64,000 nucleotides of DNA. Origin: Megamerina dolium (lineage: Eukaryota; Arthropoda; Insecta; Diptera; Megamerinidae). The notes under the pieces were generated by a model. It searched no databases. It was not told the DNA's origin and saw only the letters and a program-made list of their open reading frames with translations. A program made the translations under genes and the position numbers. The DNA lies in contig OY978527.1 of NCBI GenBank assembly GCA_963854835.1, positions 28,785,529 through 28,849,528 on the forward strand. Direction: 5' to 3'. Below are positions 45,656-54,581 of this stretch, one piece after another. Numbering within the stretch: the stretch's first letter is position 1; each line of letters starts with the position of its first letter.

Positions 45656-46431
45656 TTCAATGTTATCAACTTCCATTTGTTCACCAGCGGATCTTTCTTG
45701 CACACTAGCTGAGTTTCTGTTTTGCCTATTGCTTGTTGCTGTCGACATTCGCGTTTGCGAGCTTCTTGCGTTATTGTTTGGTTGTTGGTAACTGTATTTT
45801 GTGTATGATTCTAACCTTCTATTATTTTGTGGATTTGTGTTAGTAAAATGTCTATTGTAATTAGTGGTAAACGTTTGATATAAATTATTGTTTTTGTACC
45901 TTTTATTATTGTAGTTAAAGTTTTTGTAGAAATAGTCGGTCTCAATTAAAGTTGTTTTAGCATTAAGCAAATTACATGGATTCGAAGATTTTAATATTAG
46001 TTTTGGTTCATAGGGCAATTTTTCTATAAAAATTTTCAAAACCATTTTTTCGTTAGATTCACAACTATACCAATTTTTGTCAACAGACCAACTAAATATT
46101 CAAATAAATCATTAATACAGCTTCTAAATTCTGCCATTTTTATTTTATTTACAATCGTTTCGATATTTTCGCAAATTCCAAAATTTATTTTTAATATATT
46201 TTTAATTGGTTCCCATTCTAATGGGTTACCGTTATTTATTAAAGCAGTATTCGCTTTATCTACCACTTTATTACGAATTCGTAAGTCGAATAACCTTAAA
46301 TAATTGGGTTCCGTTGTTTTTGTGAGGTTACGCAGCTCCTCGATGTGAATTATGAATATGTCCAATTCCTCAGGCTTGACGTTGAATTCCGGAACATCAG
46401 CCAACAAGTCGAAAGTGGTGTGACGTGACAT
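45611..46431 (-). pseudogene. gag: Gypsy-type Gag, one frameshift
   Basis: The ATG at 46431 opens MSRHTTFDLLADVPEFNVKP. This frame runs to a stop at 46036, and the following Gag text continues in another frame (about 46070 down to 45611: MVLKIFIEKLPYEPKLIL ...). The C-terminal part is Asn/Arg/Tyr-rich with NNKRYKNNNLYQTF and RSSQTRMSTATSNRQNRN. It carries no CCHC knuckle, as in errantivirus Gag. One frameshift near 46040-46080 inactivates it. It ends ATTELFPV, overlapping pol. Confidence 0.85.
45644..45650 (-). promoter_or_regulatory. Candidate -1 frameshift site A AAT TTT
   Basis: On the minus strand the gag-frame triplets read aca aat ttt in the short gag-pol overlap. This makes the heptamer A AAT TTT, which has the X XXY YYZ form of a slippery site, and pol lies in the -1 frame. 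The position fits a Gag-Pol fusion. Downstream stimulatory structure was not assessed. Confidence 0.6.
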
Positions 46432-46465
46432 GATTTTTTTTTTTTTTTTTTTTTTTTTTATATAT
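46429..46465. repeat. Poly(T) run before gag start
   Basis: A homopolymer of about 27 T (46433-46459), poly(A) on the coding strand, lies directly upstream of the gag ATG in the leader. Confidence 0.8.
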
Positions 46466-46960
46466 GTACGGTTCTCACGAAAGTTTATACTATGTACTAT
46501 GTATATAGTTGATTTGTGCAAATGGCGCTTAGCGTTATGTACTTATGTAGATACACATATAAGTAGGTGGGAAGGTCCCAGGAAGGTCGTACTGTAAAAG
46601 TACCGTTGATTAATGCGTATATCGGTTGTGAGGTTATGCATATGTATAACAACAAATATATGTTTTTCGCTGATTTTATAGTTTTTTTCACTTTATTATT
46701 ATTATTTTTTTTTTTGAAATTTCCATACATTTATTATATCGTATTTCTTTACGCGTCTCTTTTTCACAAACTTTTTCTTTTAATTCACTTTGTTTCTCGA
46801 TATGTATGTTTAAGTTTATATGTATAATATATCGGCTTATGCTGCAACTAGCCACCGACGTAGCGTACGTACGTACCGCCCGTACGTAAGAGCAAAAATT
46901 TGTCAAAAGTTATGCCCGTAGCAGCGACGGAGAAATCGACTGTTCTTTCTTATATACATA

Positions 46961-48588
46961 CAGTGAGCGACAAAAGTCTACGTACGGCGACCATTTCTGC
47001 TATCTGACATGTCCAAAAGCATAATGAAAAGAAGTAATGATGCAATTTTGTTTTAAATATGTTTTTATTATTACATAGCAAAAATTATCTTATTTCATTA
47101 AAAACTTAACAAGTTATTAACATAAAACGAAAAAAATTCAATGACAAAAGTCTACGTACGATTTGAAAATCAAAAGGAAATACTTTGATAAGGCACTAAA
47201 AGTTAAAATAAGTCGTCGTTTAATATTTGGTTGAGCATCTATAACTGCTTGCAAACGTCGGGGCATTGAAACGACTAAATTTTCGATTTCAAGGGCCGTT
47301 ATTTGTTGCCATTCCTGTTGCAGCTTCTCTTTTAGTACTAGGGCACTAGTAATGTGATGTTTCCGTATCTTCCGCTCCAAAAGCTCCCAAACGTGTTCAA
47401 TAATATTTAAGTCTGGGCTTTGAGGAGGTGAATACAGTTGTCGTGGAGCGTAGTAAAGCAGCCAGTCCCTCACGATGTGGGCGGTATGTTTTAGATCGCT
47501 ATCCTGTTGGAAGATCCAACTCTCACCAAGGCATCGTTTATCAACCGATGCTTTTAAGTTTTGTTTTAAAATAGATTTATATTGAAAGCGATCCATATTA
47601 CCCTCCACAAATACCAAATTTCCAACTCCAGATGCAGCGACAGCGCCCCAAACCATTACACTCCCACCGCCATGCTTCACCGTAGGAACTAAGTGTTTCG
47701 GGTTCATTGCGGTATTTGGTTTTCTCCAAATTTTGGCTCTACCGTCACTTCCAAATAAATTGTATTTTGACTCATCTGTAAATAATACTCGTTTCCAGAA
47801 ATCAATTCCCTTGTCTAAATGTTTTTGCGCGAATTCCAAACGAAGTTTGCGATTTTTTTCACTTATATACGGTTTCCTACGCGGAGTTCTGCTGTGAAAC
47901 CCATTATTATTCAAGGCTCTTTGAACTGTTCGTGGATGCACATTTGTATTTGACCTAGTTGCTAGCTCTGCGGCCAACTTAGTGCCTGCCACTTTCGGAT
48001 TTTGATCCACTTCTTTCAAAATGAACGATACATCTCTGCGACTCAGCTTCTTTGGGCGACCACTACGCTGTTTATTTTCAAGACTATTCGTTTTTTTGTA
48101 GTTATTGAATATTGTTTGAACTGTTGATTTTGTTAAATTTAATAAGCTTGATATTTCACCATACGATTTGTTTTCATTTCTATACTTTACTACTAAGTTT
48201 CGCAAAATCAATTGACATTTCTTTACGGGAAGCCATTGTCACAACCACGAACTTCTGGAAACAGCCAAAATACAACTAAATGCAATCCAAGTATGTCTAT
48301 TACCAAGCAAAACAGCAAAATGTAACTAGCGGTACTTTCCCGTTATTGCGCCGCAACACACAACAAAAAAGAAGCGTGGAATGCGGGCCGTATGTAGACT
48401 TTTGTCATTGAATTTTTTTCGTTTTATGTTAATAACTTGTTAAGTTTTTAATGAAATAAGATAATTTTTGCTATGTAATGATAAAAACATATTTAAAACA
48501 AAATTGCATCATTACTTCTTTTCATTATGCTTTTGGACATGTCAGATAGCCGAAATGGTCGCCGTATGTAGACTTTTGTCGCTCACTG
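46961..48588 (-). mobile_element. Tc1-like element with ~200-bp inverted ends
   Basis: A 1628-bp element flanked by TA (46959-46960, 48589-48590). The terminal inverted repeats are about 200 bp (46961-47165 and 48385-48588) and almost identical. Within each repeat the motif acaaaagtctacgta occurs both at the outer end and again at the inner end, the IR/DR layout of the Minos/Paris/S-type Tc1 elements. Near-identity of the two ends and an almost intact transposase mark this as a young insertion. It is the innermost member of the nest. Confidence 0.95.
47138..48236 (-). pseudogene. Tc1-like transposase, one-base frameshift
   Basis: The natural start is ATG 48236 (MASRKEMSID). One extra T in the run at 48204-48207 throws this frame out after codon 10; from there the remaining 350 or so codons are open to 47138. 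The DNA-binding part has two HTHs with the GRPKK linker motif. The DD34E core shows FTDESKYN, FQQDSDLKHTA and SPDLNIIEHVWELL, so all three catalytic residues are present, as is the HGGGSVMVWGA block. The C-terminus reads into the terminal repeat. Apart from the single-base indel, which could also be a sequencing error in a homopolymer, it appears functional. Confidence 0.9.
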
Positions 48589-49017
48589 TACATAACAATG
48601 TTGCCATGTAACGCTGTCCGTGCATGCTTTTAATCACACTTACCATTTTCATGATCAAATTTCATAATATATATGTATGTTATAAACTAAAAAAAAAATT
48701 AATATACGTGAAGTATATTTTAATAAATAACTAAACACGATAATAGTTTTGATTAATTAAAAAAAAAAATAAACTTTTTTAGTTAAGTTTTTATTCATTT
48801 ATAAAAGTCTAAGCTGGTAACCCTGTAAACATATAGAGCGATCAGCTGACACGTTTTTACGTAAAAAATCAAATTGCTGTTGATTCTCTCCGCTACGAGC
48901 AACGTCTACGTCACCGTCATACGGTGGTGAGTTTTCGTTAACACGGCATTCCCATAAGATAGGTCGTGTCAGCTGACACGTTCTACGTTTTTACGTCGGT
49001 GGCTAGTTGCAGCATTA

Positions 49018-49080
49018 GGCCTTTTTAATGTAAAATGTACACGTTTTATTTTCGTCCAATCAATGGTTTAACGCACACTT
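49018..49080. other. Remnant of gypsy leader
   Basis: A short AT-rich piece between the MITE and the mini-me-like repeat; by position it is gypsy leader. Confidence 0.4.
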
Positions 49081-49216
49081 TTTATACCCTGCATAATGCA
49101 ATATGCATGGTATATTCATTTCGGTCAGATGTTTGTGTCCACTTGAAGGAATCTCCGGAGATATAGACATGGATATATATTCGTGATCAGCGTCGATTAA
49201 ATTTTCGATTTAACGA

Positions 49217-49262
49217 TGTCCGTCCGTCCGTCCGTCCGTCCGTCCGTCCGTCCGTCTGTCTG
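49217..49262. repeat. (CCGT)n microsatellite
   Basis: About eleven tandem tetranucleotides, the last ones CTGT. It is the proto-microsatellite of the mini-me-like element. Confidence 0.95.
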
Positions 49263-49559
49263 TCACCTGGCTGGTTCGCACGATAACTTGAGTAAATATT
49301 GAGCTATTTCGATGAAATTTGGCATAAGTAATCTATGATCCAAGGGTACGGAGGGGATTGATATTGGGCATGATCGGTCAATAACCACGCCCACACCAAG
49401 CATTCAAAGCGACTAACCTCGAAATTTTCAAAATCTTTAACTTGCTATAACTCACATAATATACCACTTGGGACAACAATATTTTGCACATAGAGTTATA
49501 TTATACTACTATATAACCTCGCCAAAAGTGGGTAGGCCACGCCTACTTTCTAGCGTAGC

Positions 49560-50460
49560 TCCCATACAAAGTGTCTGTACTTCTTTTAAATTGAAACTGC
49601 TGTAACTTCTACAATCTTCTGTCTAGAATTACCATAATTGACACTTAGATTAACACGGTAGTCGGAAATGATATGGCAGAAAATCAATGTGCCACGCCCA
49701 CTCCTTTTTGGGTCTCCCACACAAAGTTGCGGAAATTAAAAAAAATGTTACCGGTTATAACTTGCAAACTATTCAGCGTAGAATAACGAGATTTAAGGTG
49801 TGGATTAGTATTGTACGAGCAACTAGGCTCACAGAAAATGGGCGCACCACGCCCAGTGTTTATCGTAGCCCCCATACAAATTTTAAATTGAAACAGCTGT
49901 AACTTCGGCAATCTTCTGTCTAGAATAACCATAATTGACACTTAAATTAATATCGTAGTCGGCAAAAATCTGGCAGAAAATCAGTGTGCCACGCCCACTC
50001 CTTCATGGGTCTCCCATACAAAGTCGAGTGAATTAAACTAAAATTTTAAGCTCTATAGCTTACAAACCATTTAGCCTAGGACAACGAGACTAAGGGTATG
50101 GATTAGTATTGTACGAGCAACTAGGCTCACAGAAAATGGGCGCACCACGCCCAGTGTTTATTGTAGCCCCCATACAAATTTTAAATTGAAACAGCTGTAA
50201 CTTAGGCAATCTTATGTCTACAATAACCATAATTGACACTTAAATTAATATCGTAGTCGGAAATAATCTGGCGAAAAATCAGCGTACCACGCCCACTTCT
50301 TATTGGGGCTCCCATACAAAGTTGAGGAAATTAAACAAAAATGTTAACCACCATAACTTAGAAACTATTCAACGTAGGACACCAAATTTAAGGTGTGGAT
50401 TAACATTGAAAAATTAATTGGATTTACTAGAAAGTGGTAAGCCACGCCCACTTTTTATAT
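49560..50460. repeat. ~298-bp tandem repeat, three units
   Basis: The anchor ttgaaactgctgtaactt recurs at 49591, 49888 and 50186 (as ttgaaacagctgtaactt), i.e. every 297-298 bp. Each unit holds two ccacgccca half-unit marks, and an agcaactaggctcacagaaa block is shared by two of the units. Confidence 0.88.
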
Positions 50461-50689
50461 AGCTCCCATACTAAGCCTCGGAATTATCTTAAAATCCTTT
50501 TACTTCGTCAAAGTCAACCATATTTCGGGTGTAAATTAGTAGTATATGCAAAAATTGTTTCTCGAAAAATGGAAATAAAAGAAAAGTTGGATATTCGAGT
50601 AAACTTTTTATATATAAATCTACATATGCAGGGTATAGTTTGGTCGGCCCCAGCCGACTGTAAGGAGATTTTTTTTTATTGACTTTTTG

Positions 50690-50700
50690 CGACTGCGCCA
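50690..50700 (-). promoter_or_regulatory. Retroelement primer-binding site (tRNA-Ser type)
   Basis: The minus strand reads TGGCGCAGTCG, the primer-binding site used by the 17.6/297-type elements, complementary to the 3' end of a tRNA-Ser. It fixes the inner edge of the 5' LTR at 50701. Confidence 0.85.
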
Positions 50701-50958
50701 ATCAAGAAATTAAGAAAGTTTACTTTTATTTTTTTATTTAAAATTAAGTTTATTTCTTTATTTTAATTATTCGTTTCTTTTTTTTTTTTTTGTGGCGGTG
50801 ACATCCGCACGCACTCTGATTCTTTTATCAACTATTTTATATGCTTAAAACTATTTGGAGTTGAGCGTTGTACTCAAAACCACAACGGTAGATCATGTAT
50901 GTACATATGTCATGTATGTATGTACATACATTTGGGTGACCATGCGCACGTACATGAC
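50701..50958 (-). repeat. Gypsy 5' LTR (candidate)
   Basis: About 258 bp between the primer-binding site and the resumption of the LINE ORF2. On the minus strand it has a TATA-like atataaaatag (about 50834-50844) and an aataaa signal closer to the primer site. The matching 3' LTR is absent, so the outer edge is inferred only from the ORF2 junction. Confidence 0.65.
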
Positions 50959-53527
50959 TACGCGGAGGAACTGCCATATTGATAAAAAGCAGAATAAAAC
51001 ATAATATTCTCGAAGATTTCAGTAGCGTCTACTTGCAAGCAACATCTATATGTCTGGAAGAATACATCTCTAAGCTAGTAATATCTGCGATATACTGTCC
51101 CCCAAGATACAGTATTACCGAACAGCAATATAAAGAATTTTTCTCAACTCTTGGTAGCAAATTCTTGGTTGCTGGCGATTTCAACGCCAAACACATTCAC
51201 TGGGGCTCCCGCTTAATAACTCCAAAAGGCAGGAGACTATGTTCAATCATCACTAACCACGGCTACGATGTTATTTCAAATGGTCAACCGACATATTGGC
51301 CGACGGACAAGAGGAAAATACCCGATCTCATAGACTTTGGAGTCGCCAAAAGTTTGCAGATGGAAAATATCTCCACAGAGTGTAATTATGATCTATCATC
51401 TGACCACTCACCCACGGTAATATCTATAAAATCACCAAGCCTCCAAGGCAATTGCGTTAGAAAGAAAATAGTCTGGTTAAAATTCAAGAAATATATAAAT
51501 TCCCATCTTCCTCTGAGTACTGTATTAAGAAATGGACACGATGTAGACTCAGCACTCGAAAAATTCAACCAGCTGCTCTCATTAGCTCTCAGCTCAGCCA
51601 CCTGCACAAAGGTATGCAAGCAATCAAACTATAGCCCATACACACCAGCCGATATTGCATTGCTAGTAAGACAGAAAAGAAGACTCCGAAGACAATGGCA
51701 AGAATTCAGATCACCGAATCTGAAAACACAGCTACAGCACTGCACTCGAAAGTTAAAGCAAGCCTTAAAAAATAAAAACAACAAAGAGTTAGAAGAGCAC
51801 ATAGCGAAATTAACACCTGGTGAAGCGTCAGACTACTCTTTGTGGAAATCAGCAAAAAACTCAAATCGGCCAATTCTCACTGATTCCCCCATCCGTTTGA
51901 GTGACGGTAATTGGGCTAGAAGCAACTGTGAGAAGGGTTTGGCTTTTGCAAACCACCTAAAAAGTGTGTTTACACCCAATCCACCCTCTTCACAGTCCTC
52001 ATTACCAAAATTAACTTCTCAACCTTGCTCAATAACGCTCAAAATTAAAAAAAAGGACATATTCAAAGCAATTTATAAAGATTTAAACCCAAAAAAATCA
52101 CCTGGTCCAGATAAAATTACCGGTAAAATGATAAAAGAGCTACCTCCGGCTTCAGTAATTCATCCCAAATGCTGGAAAACTTCAAAAATTATTATGATAG
52201 CAAAACCAGGAAAAGACCCTACAAAAGTTGCATCGTACAGACCTATCAGCCTCCTGCCTCTACTTTCTAAAGTATTCGAAAAGCTACTTGTCGTGAATAT
52301 AACTCCATTTATTAATCTCAACCAACTGATTCCTCAACATCAGTTTGGATTTAGAAAACAGCACGGCACAATAGAACAAGTCCACCGCATTGTAACTCTG
52401 ATAAGGAACACTTTTGAAGAAAAAAAGTATTGCTCAGCTGTATTTCTTGATATCACTCAAGCTTTCGATAAAGTATGGCACGATGGCCTTATTTACAAAC
52501 TCAAACTATTACTGCCTGCAAATGTCTCCTCATTGCTTAGTAGCTACCTCACGAAAAGACAATTTCTCTTACATCACAAGGATTACACAACAAATCCATT
52601 GGATATTCACGCTGGCGTTCCTCAGGGAAGCGTTTTGGGCCCCTTACTGTATCTCTTATACACTACAGATATGCCCAGCAATAACTATACATTTATATCG
52701 ACCTTTGCAGATGATACGGCAATATTGTGCTCTCGCTCTAACCCCATAGAAGCTACTAAACTCCTGCAGACTCATATCGATTCTCTCGAAATCTGGCTAG
52801 CAAAATGGCGTATAAAAGTCAATGAATCAAAGAGCGTACATGTAACCTTCACGCTAAGGCCAGATACATGTCCCCCACTTAAAATTAATGGCCAATCAGT
52901 TCCACAATGTTCCTCAACAAAGTACTTGGGTATTCACCTCGACAGGAGGCTGACCTGGAAAAATCACATGGAGGCAAAGAAAACTCAGATCAAGCTTAAA
53001 ATTAATCAGTTATGGTGGCTGATACACAAAAGATCAAAGTTGAATCTCGAATACAAAGTGCTATTATATAAATAAAGCAATCCTGAAGCCAATCTGGACT
53101 TATGGTATTCAGTTTTGGGGCACCGCATCTCCCTCAAATATCGAAAAATTGCAGCGAATACAATCCAAGTGTCTGCGAATTATTGTAAACGCGCCTTGGT
53201 ATATGAGGAACGTTAATATCCATCGAGATTTAAATGTACCCACAATTTCTGAAGAAGTTGCAATGTCTTGCAGAAGCTACATTCAAAAATTACACAGTCA
53301 TCCGAATCCCCTTGCTAGGCAATTGTTGCTGAGCACGGGGCATCGTCGATTAAAAAGAAAAGACGCACTGAATATGCTGTGAAATTGCTATACCTCGTGA
53401 CTCAACAAATTGTAATGGAACGTTGGGAATATCACATAATTTTATTTAGTTTGTAAGATTTGATTACTTATTGTTAGTTTCTAAGTAATTTTAGAAAGAT
53501 CCAATAAAAAAGCTTGTTAAAAAAAAA

Positions 53528-53537
53528 TATCTAGGCC
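53528..53537. repeat. Jockey LINE target-site duplication, right (TATCTAGGCC)
   Basis: Second copy of the ten-base duplication, immediately after the poly(A) tail. Confidence 0.95.
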
Positions 53538-54035
53538 TATTTGAGATATTACTCTATTAATAGGTATGTTTTCGTACTTTTCCAGTAACAATTATCCACT
53601 AAACAAATTTCTGAGAATTTGACAGCTTTCGCTCTCAAATAGAAAAATATACCATAAAGTACAAGAACGCAAAACCAGCAAAAACCTACAAGTTTCACGA
53701 ACAGCTGATATTCCACTAAGTAAATTGCCATATTTCGTTTGCTTGTTAGTTTCTTTTGTTTATGATCAGCAACTCTTTACTGGCATAAATTTGTCCAGTA
53801 ACAATTTGCAACTTCCCCTCAAAATGAAATGTCATTTCGATCTCTCAGTTTCCCCTTCTTTGCAAGTTTTTTGGGTACGAGAACGCCAAAACAATAATCA
53901 TAAACTATTGCTTAGAGAACAGTCCTAATGTCTTAGCCTCCGTTTAAACACGAAGACATTTTGTTTGTGAGCATGGTACGCACCGGGAAGAGAAGGGGTT
54001 TTTGTTTCCCGTACATGCGACACGCTTTGTGCTTC
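53538..54035. other. AT-rich stretch, no gene seen
   Basis: No gene seen before the MITE. Confidence 0.4.
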
Positions 54036-54581
54036 TTATGCTGCAACTACCCACCGACGTAAAAACGTAGAACGTGTCAGCTGACACGACCTATCTTATG
54101 GGAATGCCGTGTTAACGAAAACTCACCAACGTATGACGGTGACGTAGACGTTGCTCGTAGCGGAGAGAATCAACAGCAATTTGATTTTTTACGTAAAAAC
54201 GTGTCAGCTGATCGCTCTATATGTTTACAGGGTTACCAGCTTAGACTTTTATAAATGAATAAAAACTTAACTAAAAGAGTTTAGTTTTTTTTTTAATTAA
54301 TCAAAACTATTATCGTGTTTAGTTATTTATTAAAATATACTTCACGTATATTAATTTTTTTTTAGTTTATAACATATATATTACGAAATTTGATCATGAA
54401 GATGGTAAGTGTGATTAAAAGCATGCACGCACAGTGTTACATGGCAACATTGTTATGTATGTATATAAGAAAGAACAGTCGATTTCTCCGTCGCTGCTAC
54501 AGGCATAACTTTTGACAAATTTTTGCTCTTACGTACGAACGGTACGTACGTACGCTACGTCGGTGGCTAGTTGCAGCATTA
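54036..54581 (+). mobile_element. TWA-duplicating MITE, copy 2
   Basis: A 540-bp complete copy (54039-54578) flanked by TTA on both sides. Its ends are tgctgcaactacccaccgac and the complement of tgctgcaactagccaccgac. Internal marks are gtgtcagctgacac, gtgttaacgaaaactcacca and the AT-rich centre. It is the reverse complement of copy 1 at 46840-49014 minus the Tc1. Confidence 0.92.

Larger units (their letters stand above)
46837..49017 (-). mobile_element. TWA-duplicating MITE, copy 1, carrying Tc1
   Basis: The ends are tgctgcaactagccaccgac at 46840 and its exact complement ending at 49014, flanked by TTA on both sides (46837-46839, 49015-49017). Without the Tc1 element at 46961-48588 it is about 545 bp and is the reverse complement of the copy at 54039-54578. 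A 3-bp TTA/TAA duplication is characteristic of PIF/Harbinger-type elements; I see no transposase, so it is non-autonomous. It lies within the gypsy leader. Confidence 0.88.
49081..50665. mobile_element. mini-me-like repeat with GTCY microsatellite
   Basis: The left edge reads tataccctgcataatgc and the right edge catatgcagggtata, mutually inverted. It contains (GTCC)n/(GTCT)n at 49217-49262, ttggcataag-type text after it, and many ccacgccca phrases. This is the layout of the dipteran mini-me (GTCY-bearing) repeats. At about 1.58 kb it is longer than usual because of an internal tandem array (49560-50460). No protein is coded. Confidence 0.75.
42318..50958 (-). mobile_element. Gypsy/errantivirus-like LTR element, one LTR, 3' end deleted
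   Basis: A minus-strand LTR retroelement sits inside the jockey ORF2. From the right it has a candidate 5' LTR (about 50701-50958), a primer-binding site complementary to tRNA-Ser (50690-50700), and an untranslated leader swollen by a mini-me-like repeat and by a MITE carrying a Tc1 element. Gag (46431-45611) and pol (about 45655-42399) follow. The sequence stops about 80 bp after pol. There is no env frame, no polypurine tract and no second LTR, so the 3' end is deleted together with about 70 codons of the host LINE. The tRNA-Ser primer and a Gag without CCHC knuckles fit the 17.6/297 group of insect errantiviruses. Confidence 0.85.
42255..53382 (+). pseudogene. Jockey-type LINE ORF2 (endonuclease + RT), split
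   Basis: The start MSCLKICHWNANGLSQHCLE (42255-42317) is the opening of an apurinic-like endonuclease. The frame resumes at 50961 as RGGTAILIKSRIKHNILEDF and runs to 53075: endonuclease motifs GDFNAKHIHWGS and DHSPT, the RT block GPDKITGKMIK, then SYRPISLLPLLSKVFEKLL, FRKQHGTIEQVHRI, VPQGSVLGPLL, the catalytic FADDTAIL, and YLGIHLDRRLTW. At about 53066 four extra bases (taaa) shift the frame. The last frame (53076-53382) gives the C-terminal region ILKPIWTYGIQFWGTA to a stop. About 70 endonuclease codons are missing at the insertion point. The RT active site itself is intact. Confidence 0.9.
41055..53527 (+). mobile_element. Jockey/X-type LINE, split by nested insertions
   Basis: One non-LTR retrotransposon is bounded by the 10-bp duplication TATCTAGGCC and ends in poly(A) (about 53516-53527, with aataaaaaag upstream). 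ORF1 is at 41095-42258 and the first 21 codons of ORF2 at 42255-42317. The rest of ORF2 resumes at about 50960 after 8.6 kb of foreign DNA. Without the insert it is about 3.8 kb. ORF1 lacks an ATG before codon 51, so the copy is probably 5'-truncated within ORF1. About 70 ORF2 codons are missing at the insertion, so the gypsy insertion was accompanied or followed by a deletion. Confidence 0.93.

Noticed and set aside
49217..49262. Short direct repeats considered as a CRISPR-like array
   Set aside because: It is a pure tetranucleotide microsatellite without spacers, in a eukaryotic repeat.
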